Positions 15,479 to 25,211 are shown, counted from the stretch's first letter. The stretch is 64,000 bases of DNA from Clostridiales bacterium (GCA_018364155.1 JAGZMM010000001.1:620001-684000); one strand, 5' to 3'. A program made the numbers and translations. Notes: generated by a model from the letters alone, not told the origin.

Positions 15479-16576
15479 TTAGTTCTGGCGCTTATTGAAC
15501 AGGGACATGATGTCAAAAAAATCCGGATCGTCGGTGTTCCCTTGGGCATCGGTTTTGGCCGGTTCCCCTGCGCCTGACGCCGCGGCAGAGGACGCTGCCT
15601 GCTGCTGGACCTTTTCCTGCTCCGCTTTGTCAAAGCCGGTGGCGATGACGGTAATGCGCATGGTATCCTGCATATTGTCATCAAACGCCACGCCCCAGAT
15701 GATGTTGGCGTCCGGATGAGCGGCCTTGGTGATCATGCTGGAGGCAAGGTCAATGTCGTCAAGCCCGATGTCCGGCGAAGAGGTAATGTTGATGATGACG
15801 CCCTTGGCTCCGTTGATGGAGGTTTCCAGCAGGGGGCTGGCCACCGCCGCCTGGGCCGCCAGCTCCGCCTTGTCCTTGCCGCTGGCCTCGCCCACACCCA
15901 TGTGAGCGTAGCCCGCGTCCTTCATGACGGCGGTCACGTCGGCAAAGTCCAGGTTAATAAAGCCGGGAACCTTGATTAAGTCGGAAATGCTCTGCACGCC
16001 GTGCTGAAGCACGTCGTCAGCCATGGTGAAGGCGTTGACCATGGTGATCTTGGTATCGGTAACCGTTTTGAGCCGTTCGTTGGGGATGACCACCAGCGAA
16101 TCCACATGCTCACGCAGAGCAGTAATGCCCTGCTCGGCCTGCTCCATACGGCGCTTGCCTTCAAAGGCAAAGGGTTTGGTTACAATGCCCACCGTCAGGA
16201 TACCCTGTTCTCTGGCCACCTCCGCGATGACCGGTGCCGCGCCCGTGCCGGTGCCGCCGCCCATGCCGGCGGTGATGAACACCATATGGGTGCCCTTTAA
16301 GGCGTTGGCGATTTCGTCGCGGCTTTCCTCCGCCGCCCGCTGCCCTTTGTCAGGGTTAGAGCCGGCGCCCTTTCCGCCGGTCAGCTTAACGCCGATCTGG
16401 ATTTTGTGGGTCGCCTGGGAAATGGACAGCGCCTGGCGGTCGGTGTTGACCGACACAAATTCCACGCCCTGCATATTGGAACCCACCATACGGTTGACGG
16501 CATTTCCGCCGCCGCCGCCTACGCCGACCACTTTAATCTGTGTCATTTCAAAGTCATTGGCAAACTCAAAGGCCAT
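15479..16576 (-). CDS. ftsZ: Cell division protein FtsZ
   Basis: Tubulin-like GTPase that forms the division ring. The 365-residue protein has the GGGGGNAVNRM nucleotide-binding loop near residue 19, the tubulin signature GGGTGTGAAPV near 105, and the NLDFADV catalytic T7 loop. A variable linker (about 315-350) ends in the tail PDFFDIMSLFNKRQN, a divergent version of the conserved C-terminal peptide that binds FtsA, SepF and other partners. GGGAGG precedes the start. Last gene of the dcw cluster here, directly after sbp; ftsA is missing from its usual place in front of it. Confidence 0.97.
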   Translation of the reverse strand: MAFEFANDFEMTQIKVVGVGGGGGNAVNRMVGSNMQGVEFVSVNTDRQALSISQATHKIQIGVKLTGGKGAGSNPDKGQRAAEESRDEIANALKGTHMVFITAGMGGGTGTGAAPVIAEVAREQGILTVGIVTKPFAFEGKRRMEQAEQGITALREHVDSLVVIPNERLKTVTDTKITMVNAFTMADDVLQHGVQSISDLIKVPGFINLDFADVTAVMKDAGYAHMGVGEASGKDKAELAAQAAVASPLLETSINGAKGVIINITSSPDIGLDDIDLASSMITKAAHPDANIIWGVAFDDNMQDTMRITVIATGFDKAEQEKVQQQAASSAAASGAGEPAKTDAQGNTDDPDFFDIMSLFNKRQN

Positions 16577-16706
16577 TTTACAAATCCTCCCACCGAACTG
16601 TTCTTCTCATTTCCCGGTATTTTCTACCGGCGCCATCTCGCCGTGCGCAAAGCCGGCGAGCCTATTTTCTCCTGTATGAAAACAAACCAAATGGATTTGT
16701 TCTCTA

Positions 16707-17069
16707 TTATACATCATCTTTCTTCTTTTTTGAATTCCAATTTAATAAAATTCTGCGCAAACCCGCGATATTTTGAAAAATTCGCGTGCCAAATACCACT
16801 ACCGCAGCCAAATAGAGGTCTAAACTGAGCAAATTGCCAAAATAGGTAAACACCACCGCCATCAGCATGTTGAAGAAAAAGCCGGTGACGAAAATGTTAA
16901 ACCGAAAGGTCTGCTTTGCTTGGGCATGAAGAGCGCCCAAGAGCGAGTCAAGTGCGGCGAGAAGAGCCACCGCCACATAGGTGGTGTAGGCAGGCGGAAT
17001 GTACATGGGGAAAAAGAGGCCCAACACAATCCCAACCACCAATCCCAGTACGGAAAACACTGCGGTCAT
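16707..17069 (-). CDS. sbp: Small basic membrane protein Sbp (DUF1290)
   Basis: A 120-residue integral membrane protein with four predicted helices and a basic C-terminal tail ending KKKKDDV. The pattern GLFFPMYIPPAYTTYVAVALLAALDSLLGALHA is split here across the second helix and matches the small basic protein that sits between divIB/ylxWX and ftsA in Bacillus dcw clusters. Its biochemical role is not established. Cotranscribed with the DUF881 gene, 17 bases apart. Confidence 0.88.
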   Translation of the reverse strand: MTAVFSVLGLVVGIVLGLFFPMYIPPAYTTYVAVALLAALDSLLGALHAQAKQTFRFNIFVTGFFFNMLMAVVFTYFGNLLSLDLYLAAVVVFGTRIFQNIAGLRRILLNWNSKKKKDDV

Positions 17070-17086
17070 CCTATGTTCCTTCTTTC

Positions 17087-17878
17087 TCAGTCTGCAACGC
17101 GCAAATCGGTGGAGCCCACATAGGCCGGCACCGTGACGTTTGTCTGTACCTGCACCTTTACGTCAATGTATGGGGTGAGCAGGTCTACGACTCCCTTGCG
17201 CATGGTCAGCGCGTAGTTGAGATCCTCCGCCTTGCCCACGGCGGTAATGACAAAGGGCGCGTTGTAGCGGTTGTTATTGATGCTCACCGTACTGCCTGCG
17301 CAGCGGATTTCCGACATGGCCACCACCCGTTCCCCGTTGACCGAGATGGCCTCGGCGCCCGCGTCGCGCAGTTCGTTGATGATCTTCATCAGGTCTTCCT
17401 CATGGACCATGTATTTCTCCGGGCTTACGCTGGCGTCGGCGCCGGGGTTGTGCTTATCGTGCACCGTGACCACCACGCCCGGACCGCTCAGCTCCGTAAG
17501 GCCTGCGAACCGTTCGGTCTGCTCAAGCTGCTGACGCAGAATCTCCGCAGTTTTATCGGTATTGCCCGCTGCGTTTCGGATTTCATCCAAATCCGCCCGG
17601 GCTCGGGCCAGCTGGGTTTCCAAGTCCTTGTTCTGCTCCTGCAAGGCGTTGACGTCTTTTTGCAGGGTCTCGGCCCGCAGAATCTCCGGGCTTTGGGCCT
17701 GCGCCTGGTTTTGGCTGACGCTGCGGATTTGCAGCGTGATGCCAAACCCGATCAAAAGAAAGATCACCGTGACGACCGCGATTGCGGACGCTTTGCCGCC
17801 GCCCCAACGCTTGTCCTTTTTTTCTGCCGTCTGTGTCTGTGCAGGGACCTGTTTTTCCTCTTGCACCTTATTTTGCAC
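17087..17878 (-). CDS. DUF881 family protein (YlxW/YlxX-like)
   Basis: The 263-residue protein has a short cytosolic, Gln/Lys-rich N terminus, one transmembrane helix (ASAIAVVTVIFLLIGFGI, about residues 30-48), an extracytoplasmic coiled coil (about 70-125) and a C-terminal DUF881 domain with ELSGPGVVVTVHD and INGERV-like SVNGERVVA motifs. Bacillus carries two such genes (ylxW, ylxX) next to divIB and sbp; only one is present here. The function is unknown; the topology suggests a divisome or cell-wall accessory. Start at GTG 17878; a second GTG at 17866 is an alternative. Confidence 0.85.
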   Translation of the reverse strand: MQNKVQEEKQVPAQTQTAEKKDKRWGGGKASAIAVVTVIFLLIGFGITLQIRSVSQNQAQAQSPEILRAETLQKDVNALQEQNKDLETQLARARADLDEIRNAAGNTDKTAEILRQQLEQTERFAGLTELSGPGVVVTVHDKHNPGADASVSPEKYMVHEEDLMKIINELRDAGAEAISVNGERVVAMSEIRCAGSTVSINNNRYNAPFVITAVGKAEDLNYALTMRKGVVDLLTPYIDVKVQVQTNVTVPAYVGSTDLRVAD

Positions 17879-17907
17879 CGCCTTTTGGGGGCGAAGATCT
17901 ATCCTCT

Positions 17908-18801
17908 TTACTCGGATAGTTCCTCGATTTTGACCGTCGCCTGGGTGGCCGTCAGAATCAAGGTCATCTTCTTGCCCGCCGCTTCTTCCGCCTTCTTTTC
18001 CATGGCGGCCTTGCCCACGGCGATCTTCGCGTCGATTTCGCTGCCGGAGCCCAGCAGCATGGTCACGTTCCCGCCGTACTCCACCCGGATGTCCACCGGG
18101 TCGGAAAAGTCGATTTCAGAAGTCTTGTCTAATAGGGTATTCTCACGCAGGGCGTTTGTCAAGTCGGAAAGGACAATTTCTTTGTCTTTTTTTTCCAATT
18201 CAAAATGCTGCCCCTCTTTTGCCTCCAAAAACGACAAACCCTGCACCAGGGGAATGGACTGCATGGGGGTATCGGTCAGCTCCAGCACCTTACCGGCATG
18301 GTTGACTACCGCATATTTCCCGTCAATGGCAAAGGTGAATTCCGGCTGGGCCTGGGTCACTTCGATGGAAAGGCCGGTGGGAAGCTTGCGGCGGATATGG
18401 GCTGTTTCCAGATAGGGCAACTCGGTCACTAATTTCTCCTGAGCGGCCTGTAAGTCGGCCAGGAGGAGATTGTCCCCTTCCAGAATACCGGCGGTTTCGA
18501 TGATTTGCCTCGAATCGTACCGGCTGTCCCCCAAAACGGTGATGGACTGAATGTTAAAAAATACGGTAAAGCACAGTGTGACGGCCACGCCTAGAACCAG
18601 GACGGCCATGATGGTGGCATAGAGCTTCACCGACATGCGCCGCCGCTTGCGCCGTACCGGACGGCGTTCGTCCGGTACCTGAACCCGCCTCTTGCCGCCG
18701 CTTTGCGACGAGGCCCTGGCCGGAGCGGAGGCAGGCGTGCGCAAAGACCCGGTCCCCCGGGTCCTGCGCTTCTTTCTGGAAACTGGTTTACGTTCGCTCA
18801 T
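17908..18801 (-). CDS. divIB: Cell division protein DivIB/FtsQ
   Basis: Bitopic divisome protein that complexes with FtsL and DivIC. The 297-residue protein has a basic, Arg/Lys-rich cytosolic N terminus (about 1-58), one transmembrane helix near 60-82, the POTRA domain starting FFNIQSITVLGDSRY, and the FtsQ-type beta domain with RRKLPTGLSIEV and FAIDGKYAVVNHAGKVL. The tail from about 210 is acidic/charged. It lies between murA and the DUF881 gene, as in other Firmicutes. Confidence 0.93.
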   Translation of the reverse strand: MSERKPVSRKKRRTRGTGSLRTPASAPARASSQSGGKRRVQVPDERRPVRRKRRRMSVKLYATIMAVLVLGVAVTLCFTVFFNIQSITVLGDSRYDSRQIIETAGILEGDNLLLADLQAAQEKLVTELPYLETAHIRRKLPTGLSIEVTQAQPEFTFAIDGKYAVVNHAGKVLELTDTPMQSIPLVQGLSFLEAKEGQHFELEKKDKEIVLSDLTNALRENTLLDKTSEIDFSDPVDIRVEYGGNVTMLLGSGSEIDAKIAVGKAAMEKKAEEAAGKKMTLILTATQATVKIEELSE

Positions 18802-18832
18802 GTCTACATCCTCACTGTGCCAGTTAATTTAT

Positions 18833-20086
18833 TTATACTCTCTCCAACACCGCGCCCACGGCGCGAAGCGTGTCTTCCATATGTTCATAGCCCCTGTCAA
18901 GATGGTGCAGGCCGGTGATCTCGGTGACGCCCTCGGCCGCCAGGCCCGCCACCACCAACGCGGCGCCGCCCCGCAGGTCGGTGGCCTCCACCGGCGCGCC
19001 GGATAGGCGCGGCACCCCTTCCACCACGGCTACCTTTCCTTCCACCTTAATGTGAGCACCCAAGCGCATCAGCTCTCCCACATGCTTATAGCGGCTTTCG
19101 AAGATGTTCTCTACAAAGACGCTGGTGCCGTCGGCCAGGGCGGCCATGGACATGACCGGCGCCTGGGCATCGGTGGGAAAGCCCGGATAGGGCATGGTGC
19201 GCACGGTTTTTAACGAATGCAGCCGGGGCGGAGCAGTAATACGCAGGTCTCTCCCGTTGAGAGACAGGTCACACCCAGCCTCGGAAAACAAAGAGAGAAC
19301 CGGGCCTAAGTGAGCGGGGATAATGCCACGCAGGCAGATGTTCCCCTGAGTGACCGCGGCGGCAGCCATATAGGTAGCCGCACAGATGCGGTCGGGAATG
19401 ACGGTGTGCTCGGTCCCACTTAAGCGGGAAACCCCTTCGATGCGGATGGTTCCTTCCCCGGCTCCGTAGATACGCGCACCGCAACCGTTTAGAAAATCGG
19501 CCAGGTCGCTGATCTCCGGTTCCCTGGCGGCGTTAAGGATGCGGGTGGTCCCCTTCGCCGTGGCTCCGGCCAGCATGATGTTCTCTGTAGCGCCCACACT
19601 GGGAAAGGACAGAGTAATTTCAGTGCCGGTAAGGCCGTTTTGGGCATAACAGTCCAGTTCCCCGTGGCCTTCGTCAATGGTAAGGCCCATCTGCCGCAGC
19701 GCGGTCAGGTGCAGGTCGATGGGACGGGGCCCCAGCTCGCACCCGCCGGGAAAGCTGATGCGCGCCTTACCGCATTTGGCGGCGATGGCGCCCAAAAACA
19801 CCACGGAGGAACGCATTTCGCGCATGAGCGTATCCGGAATGTCGCACCGGTCGATACTGGAGGAATCGACGACGATGGTGCTCCCTTCCCTCTTCACTCG
19901 GCAACCCAGCCACTCCAGAATATGAATGGATGAGTCCACATCCGAAAGCTCCGGACAATTATGTATGACGCTGGGAGTGTCGCTCAGGAGGGACGCCGCC
20001 AAAAGAGGCAGCGCGCTGTTTTTCGCGCCATGCACCGTCAGTTCGCCGCAAAGGCGCTTTCCGCCCTGTACCATCAGTTTTGCCAT
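18833..20086 (-). CDS. murA: UDP-N-acetylglucosamine 1-carboxyvinyltransferase
   Basis: Transfers enolpyruvate from PEP to UDP-GlcNAc, the first committed step of peptidoglycan synthesis. The 417-residue protein has the N-terminal HGAKNSALPLLAA motif (active Lys/Asn) and the loop GGCELGPRPIDLH carrying the catalytic, fosfomycin-reactive Cys near residue 116. The ATG at 20086 was chosen (AAGGGTG eight bases upstream); a longer in-frame start at 20116 has no site. It takes the position that murB has in Bacillus, between murG and divIB. A second MurA copy may exist elsewhere, as is common in Firmicutes. Confidence 0.96.
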   Translation of the reverse strand: MAKLMVQGGKRLCGELTVHGAKNSALPLLAASLLSDTPSVIHNCPELSDVDSSIHILEWLGCRVKREGSTIVVDSSSIDRCDIPDTLMREMRSSVVFLGAIAAKCGKARISFPGGCELGPRPIDLHLTALRQMGLTIDEGHGELDCYAQNGLTGTEITLSFPSVGATENIMLAGATAKGTTRILNAAREPEISDLADFLNGCGARIYGAGEGTIRIEGVSRLSGTEHTVIPDRICAATYMAAAAVTQGNICLRGIIPAHLGPVLSLFSEAGCDLSLNGRDLRITAPPRLHSLKTVRTMPYPGFPTDAQAPVMSMAALADGTSVFVENIFESRYKHVGELMRLGAHIKVEGKVAVVEGVPRLSGAPVEATDLRGGAALVVAGLAAEGVTEITGLHHLDRGYEHMEDTLRAVGAVLERV

Positions 20087-20184
20087 ATTTTCAGCACCCT
20101 TTCCTATAAAAAGCACAACCGAGGAATCAAATTCCCCTGCAACCTATCGTATGCCGGTACGTGCTTTTGGGTGCAAAACAGGGT

Positions 20185-21315
20185 TTACTTCTTCTGCTTC
20201 AAAACCCGGGTGATTACCCGGTAGATGCGTTCGCCTGCATCTAAAATGGCGGTTTCCCTAGCCCGCTCGCCCATTTTTTTAAGCCGGTCAGGGGTCGCGA
20301 GGATCTCCTTTACGGTATGCACCAGGGTCTCGCCGGTGAGCTTGTCGTCCTCAATCAGGCAAGCCGCGTCCCGCTTAACCAGCGTCATGGCGTTGTGGTA
20401 CTGATGGTTCGCGGTGACGTTTGGGGACGGAATCAGGATGGACGCTTTGCCCATGGCCTGCAGTTCACTCAGCGTAATCGCTCCGCAGCGGCAGATACAA
20501 AGGTCCGCCGCCGCCATGCAGCGGGCCATGTCGTCAATATACTCGCGCACATCAATGTTCTTCGCCCGGTTTAAGGGCACGCCTTTTTGCTCGATGAGAG
20601 CGGGCGTCCAGGAATACCCGGCCCGGCCGGTCCCGTGGATGACCCGCACGTTTTTGAGCGGGTAGCACCAAGCGATCAGGTCGGCCATGGCGCGGTTGAT
20701 CCGGTCCGCCCCCAGGCTTCCGCCAAAGGAAAGGATCAAGAGGTCATCCTTTGGGATGCCCAGTTCCTCTCTCGCCTGTTCCCTGGTATATTGCAAGATT
20801 TCCTGGCGAAGGGGATTGCCGGTCACCTCAAAGGTGGCGTCCCCCTCAAAATGCTTGCGCGCATCCGCCACAGCGAGCATGACGCACTGGGCGGACTTTG
20901 CCAGCATTTTATTGGTCACGCCCGGATAGGCGTTTTGCTCGTGAACGACGATGGGGACTCCCATCTTGGCCGCCTTGCGCAGGGCCGGACCGCTGACGTA
21001 GCCGCCGGTACCCACGGCGATATCGGGCTTAAATTCCTCAATGATCTTTTTTGCCTGGCCGGTGGCGGTCATCACCCGGCGAAGGGCGCCTAAGTTATAG
21101 ACGATGCCTCTGGGCGACAGACTGCGCGAAAACCCCCGCGCGTCCACTGGGCGAAAATCATACCCCGCCTTCGCCACCAGCTTCGCCTCAATTCCCTTGG
21201 GATTGCCAACAAACAGGATCTGTGCGTCCGGCTCCCTTTTGCGGATTTCTCCCGCGATGGCCAGGGCCGGATTGATGTGTCCGGCGGTTCCCCCGCCGGC
21301 CAGCAGCACCCGCAT
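20185..21315 (-). CDS. murG: UDP-GlcNAc:lipid I N-acetylglucosaminyltransferase
   Basis: Peripheral membrane GT-B enzyme making lipid II from lipid I. The 376-residue protein has the N-terminal GGGTAGHINPALA glycine loop, the second G-loop GGYVSGPA near residue 102, the third LSFGGSLGADRIN near 192, and the C-terminal donor-site RCGAITLSELQAMGKASILIP region. Length is typical. GAGGAGGAG upstream supports the start; 25 bases after the ftsW stop. Confidence 0.97.
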   Translation of the reverse strand: MRVLLAGGGTAGHINPALAIAGEIRKREPDAQILFVGNPKGIEAKLVAKAGYDFRPVDARGFSRSLSPRGIVYNLGALRRVMTATGQAKKIIEEFKPDIAVGTGGYVSGPALRKAAKMGVPIVVHEQNAYPGVTNKMLAKSAQCVMLAVADARKHFEGDATFEVTGNPLRQEILQYTREQAREELGIPKDDLLILSFGGSLGADRINRAMADLIAWCYPLKNVRVIHGTGRAGYSWTPALIEQKGVPLNRAKNIDVREYIDDMARCMAAADLCICRCGAITLSELQAMGKASILIPSPNVTANHQYHNAMTLVKRDAACLIEDDKLTGETLVHTVKEILATPDRLKKMGERARETAILDAGERIYRVITRVLKQKK

Positions 21316-21340
21316 CCAAATCTCCTCCTCTTAGACTTCT

Positions 21341-22711
21341 CTAAACCGATTTTCGCAACTTCGACCCTCGGGACACCGAGAGGATCACCCCCATCTGTGC
21401 CAGCAGCATGATCAGCGACGAGCCGCCGTAGCTGAAGAAGGGCAGGCTGATGCCGGTGTTGGGGATGGTGTTGGTGACCACGGCGATGTTCAAAAAGGCC
21501 TGCAGGCCCACCTGCACGGTAAGGCCCACTGCCAGAAGCGCGCCGAACTTATCCTCCGCCCGCATGGCGATGACAAACCCGCGCCAGACCAGCAGCGCGA
21601 ACAGGATGATGATGACCGCCGCGCCTACAAAACCCAGCTCTTCACACACCACTGCAAAGACAAAGTCGTTCTGCGGCTCGGAGATATACATGTATTTCTG
21701 CCTGGAATTTCCAAGTCCCACGCCCATAAAGCCGCCGGAGGCGATGGCGTAGAGGGACTGGACCGTCTGCCAGCCGTCCCCGCGCAGGTCGAGGAAGGGG
21801 TCCTGCCACACCTCAATGCGCTGATAGGCATGAGCGAGCTTTTCCTGCACCATTTCCCCGACGCCGCCGGGGAGCAGGTTCGGGAAAAAGAAAACCACCA
21901 CAAAACAGGCCACCGCCGCGCCTGCGGCGATGCCGAAGTATTTCAGCGGCGTGCCGCCCACAATCATCATGATGCCGCCGATGGCGCACACCAGGATGGT
22001 GGCGGACAGGTGAGGCTCCACAATCAAAAGAGCGCTCACCACAACCAGGATGGACACATAGGGCAAAACCCCGTGGCGAAGGGTGTTCATCCGCTTCTGG
22101 TTGAGACTCATAAAATGCGCAAAAATGGCGATGACGGCAAATTTGGCGATTTCCGACGGCTGAAAGTTGATGGGATAAGGGATCCACCGGTGCGCGCCGT
22201 TGCGGTCGGGGAAAAAGAGGACGGCGATGAGCAGCAGCACGCTGATGCCGAAGATAATCAGCGACCAAAAATGGAGCACCCGGTAGTTGATGGCGGAAAT
22301 AAAGAGCATGGCCGCCACGCCGATGACGGCGAAAAGCACCTGCTGCTTGACAAAAAACAAGCCGTCGTTGCCGAATTTGGACGAATAATAGGCATAAGCG
22401 TAGCTGGCGGAAAACATCATCAGCACGCCGATGATGAGCAGCGCCATGACGATGATGAAAAACGGAATATCAAAGGATCCGCCGGCGGAAAAAAGCTTGT
22501 TGCGCCGCTTGAGCGGCGATTCGCTCCCGCGGGTCAGGCTGGCCGTCTGAGCGTCAGCGGCGGGAACCGGGCGTTTTTTCATCCTGTGCTGATGCTTTGC
22601 CTTCTCGGTCGCCGGGTGGCTGACCGTTGGGCGCGGCTTTGCGGCGGGCCGGCGCTTTTTCGCATGCCCCGATGAGACGGTTCTCTTGCCCTGCTGCGAC
22701 TGCATCTGCAT
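21341..22711 (-). CDS. ftsW: SEDS-family peptidoglycan polymerase FtsW/SpoVE
   Basis: Multi-pass glycosyltransferase that polymerises lipid II with a class B PBP. The 456-residue protein has an unusually long basic N-terminal extension (about residues 1-75, rich in Lys/Arg/Pro) before ten transmembrane helices. SEDS hallmarks are visible: PYPINFQPSEIAKF in the middle, FVFAVVCEELGF, and TGISLPFFSYGGSSLI near the end. It lies between mraY and murG, exactly where murD would usually precede it; murD is absent. FtsW and the sporulation form SpoVE cannot be told apart by sequence alone. A second ATG at 22705 has better spacing to GAGGAGG. Confidence 0.93.
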   Translation of the reverse strand: MQMQSQQGKRTVSSGHAKKRRPAAKPRPTVSHPATEKAKHQHRMKKRPVPAADAQTASLTRGSESPLKRRNKLFSAGGSFDIPFFIIVMALLIIGVLMMFSASYAYAYYSSKFGNDGLFFVKQQVLFAVIGVAAMLFISAINYRVLHFWSLIIFGISVLLLIAVLFFPDRNGAHRWIPYPINFQPSEIAKFAVIAIFAHFMSLNQKRMNTLRHGVLPYVSILVVVSALLIVEPHLSATILVCAIGGIMMIVGGTPLKYFGIAAGAAVACFVVVFFFPNLLPGGVGEMVQEKLAHAYQRIEVWQDPFLDLRGDGWQTVQSLYAIASGGFMGVGLGNSRQKYMYISEPQNDFVFAVVCEELGFVGAAVIIILFALLVWRGFVIAMRAEDKFGALLAVGLTVQVGLQAFLNIAVVTNTIPNTGISLPFFSYGGSSLIMLLAQMGVILSVSRGSKLRKSV

Positions 22712-22799
22712 ATTCCTCCTCCCGGGGCGCGTATATACAAGCGTATAAACGAAGGTCCCAAAATCAAGTTCTCTTATGGGTTAGGGTGCGCAGGTGTGG

Positions 22800-23816
22800 T
22801 TATAAAATACGGTCGTAAATCACAAGTAAAAGCGTTGCGATACAGCCGACAATCGTCACAATCGAGAAGACGGTGGTCACCTTGACCTCCCGCCAGCCGC
22901 TCATTTCAAAATGATGGTGCAGCGGCGCCATTTTAAACAGACGTTTGCCGTGGGTGAGCTTGAAGAAAATCACCTGCATAGAGACCGACAGAGTTTCCAC
23001 AAGGAAAATGATGCCCGCCGGCAGGAACAAAAGCGGCATATCCACGCCAAAAATCAGCGCGCAGACCATTCCGCCCATGAAAAGGGAGCCGGTGTCTCCC
23101 ATGAACACCTTGGCCGGATAAAAGTTCCACACCAGAAAGCCCAGGCAGGCGCCTGCCATGGCAGCGCCCGCAATGGCAACTCCCAGCATGCTCAAAAGCC
23201 CCGCCGTGACCATGAAGGTCACCGAAACAAAGAAAGTGACACTTGACGCCAAGCCGTCCAGACCGTCGGTCAGGTTGACGGCGTTGACCACTGCGGCGAT
23301 GATGAACACCATGACGGGAATGTACCAGATCCCCATCTCAAAGTCCCCGTAAAAGGGGATGTACATGCCGTGTTCCCCCGCCAAGTACACCGGAATGGCG
23401 TACACCAAGGCGGCGAGAATCTGCAAAAAGAGCTTTTGCTTGGAAGTAAGGCCCAGGTTGCGCTTTTTGACTACCTTGATATAATCGTCGAGAAACCCGA
23501 TCAGGCCCATGCACAGGGCCATCAATAGCCCGAACCAAAGCCTGGTTTTCTGCAGGGAGGTCTCACCCGGCAGCACGGTGGGCCAGGCGATGGTAAAGAC
23601 CAAAAAGGTCACCGCCACCGCGCAGACCACCCCCGCGATGGGCATAATACCGCCCATGGTGGGGGTTCCCTGCTTTTTCATATGCCAGGTCGGGCCGTCC
23701 TCCAGAATACTTTGCCCGAATTTCAGCCGTTTTAAAAATGGAATTGCCACAAAGCCCAGCAGCACTGTTACCGCAAACGCCACCAAGGCCGCTATCCCTG
23801 TCGCCGCACCTAACAC
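22800..23816 (-). CDS. mraY: Phospho-MurNAc-pentapeptide transferase
   Basis: Integral membrane enzyme that makes lipid I from UDP-MurNAc-pentapeptide and undecaprenyl phosphate. About ten transmembrane helices; catalytic Asp motifs FLDDYIKV near residue 110 and VNLTDGLDGLA near 185, and the MAPLHHHFE motif near 305 are intact. The GTG at 23816 (GAGAGGTGG eight bases upstream, overlapping the murF stop) is preferred over the GTG at 23828, giving 338 residues. Translational coupling to murF is likely. Confidence 0.96.
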   Translation of the reverse strand: MLGAATGIAALVAFAVTVLLGFVAIPFLKRLKFGQSILEDGPTWHMKKQGTPTMGGIMPIAGVVCAVAVTFLVFTIAWPTVLPGETSLQKTRLWFGLLMALCMGLIGFLDDYIKVVKKRNLGLTSKQKLFLQILAALVYAIPVYLAGEHGMYIPFYGDFEMGIWYIPVMVFIIAAVVNAVNLTDGLDGLASSVTFFVSVTFMVTAGLLSMLGVAIAGAAMAGACLGFLVWNFYPAKVFMGDTGSLFMGGMVCALIFGVDMPLLFLPAGIIFLVETLSVSMQVIFFKLTHGKRLFKMAPLHHHFEMSGWREVKVTTVFSIVTIVGCIATLLLVIYDRIL

Positions 23817-25180
23817 TGTTTTTTCCACCTCTCATAAAGCGGGGCGATGGCCTCTTCCAGCTTCATCCCTCGGCTCGCCTTAAAAAGAACCGCGTCCCCG
23901 TCCTGTAATGCTTCAAGCAGCGCGTCAATCAAAGGTCCTTTGCCCGCCCTGCCGTCAAACTCCCATACCGCCTGCATGCCGGCCTCACGCGCCCCTTTCG
24001 CATACCCGCTTGCCAAGGGGCCGAACGCAAACAAAAGGTCGGCACTCTTGGCCGCCTGCGTGCCGCAGGAAAGATGGGCTTCTTCGGAAATGCCGCCCAG
24101 CTCCAGCATATCGCCCAGCACCGCGACCCGCCGCCCCTTACAGGGCATTTCCCTAAGGGCGGTCAGGGCGGCTTTGACCGAGTCGGGGCTGGCGTTATAA
24201 CAGTCCTCAATCACGGTCAGACCCTCGCAGCGCACCACCCGCTGGCGCATGCCGGAGGGCAGGTATTGCGACAGCGCCTTGGCCGCCGCCTGGGGCGGCA
24301 CGCCCAAGGTGACCCCCGCCCCAAAGGCAGCCAGCGCATCGTAGACGTTGTGAAGCCCGATGGTGGGCAGGGTAACCGGATACCGCTTTCGCTCATAGCA
24401 CAGCACAAAACGAGTGCTGTCCTCCCCTTGCTCGATGTCCTCCGCCTTAAAGTCGCAGGCCTGGTTTTTCATCCCGAAGAATAGCACCGGGCGATTTGAA
24501 TAGGCAATGTCCTTTAAAAACGGATCGTCTCCGTTGAGTAAGAGCGGCGCTCCTGGCTTTAACCCGTCGAGCAGCTCCAGCTTGGCCTTGAGGATTCCTT
24601 CCTGGGAGCCCAGCGTCTCCATGTGGGACACGCCGATTTTCGTGATGATTCCCAGAGTGGGAGCCGCCGCCTGGGACAAACGGGAAATCTCCCCGAAGTT
24701 GCTCATACCCATTTCCAGCACCGCTGCTTGAGTGGTTTCGTCCATTTGAAACACGGTAAGCGGCAGGCCGATTTCATTGTTGAAGTTACCCTGGGTTTTG
24801 AGGGTGTGATATTTGCTCCCAAGGACGCAGGCGGTCATGTCCTTCGTGGTGGTCTTGCCCACGCTGCCGGTCAGGCCCACCACCGGGATGTCAAACTTCG
24901 AGCGGTAATAAGCGGCGAGCCGTAAAAGGGCCGTCTGGGTGTTTTTCACAAGAATGGCAGGCAAGCCCGATTTCACCCGCTTGTGGCACAAAACCGCCGC
25001 CGCGCCTTGTTCTTCGGCGGCGCGGATGAAGGTGTGGCCGTCAAAGTTTTCCCCTTCCACGGCCACAAACAGACATCCGGGCTTGAGCTTGCGGCTGTCC
25101 GTGCAGACGCTGGAAAAAACCGCATCCGTTTCCCATTTTCCACCGACGGCCATGGCCGCCTCGGCTACCGACATTCTCAT
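23810..25180 (-). CDS. murF: UDP-MurNAc-tripeptide-D-Ala-D-Ala ligase
   Basis: Adds D-Ala-D-Ala to UDP-MurNAc-tripeptide. The 456-residue Mur ligase shows an N-terminal UDP-binding domain (TDSRKLKPGCLFVAVEG), the P-loop GLTGSVGKTTTKDM near residue 112, the LEMGMSN motif and the C-terminal ligase domain with EDCYNASPDSVKAAL and VLGDMLELG. Overlaps mraY by seven bases and follows murE by 31 bases. AAAGGGG upstream of the ATG. Confidence 0.96.
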   Translation of the reverse strand: MRMSVAEAAMAVGGKWETDAVFSSVCTDSRKLKPGCLFVAVEGENFDGHTFIRAAEEQGAAAVLCHKRVKSGLPAILVKNTQTALLRLAAYYRSKFDIPVVGLTGSVGKTTTKDMTACVLGSKYHTLKTQGNFNNEIGLPLTVFQMDETTQAAVLEMGMSNFGEISRLSQAAAPTLGIITKIGVSHMETLGSQEGILKAKLELLDGLKPGAPLLLNGDDPFLKDIAYSNRPVLFFGMKNQACDFKAEDIEQGEDSTRFVLCYERKRYPVTLPTIGLHNVYDALAAFGAGVTLGVPPQAAAKALSQYLPSGMRQRVVRCEGLTVIEDCYNASPDSVKAALTALREMPCKGRRVAVLGDMLELGGISEEAHLSCGTQAAKSADLLFAFGPLASGYAKGAREAGMQAVWEFDGRAGKGPLIDALLEALQDGDAVLFKASRGMKLEEAIAPLYERWKKQC

Positions 25181-25211
25181 CTAGGTTCCCCTTTTCTCCT
25201 GATTCCTACCG

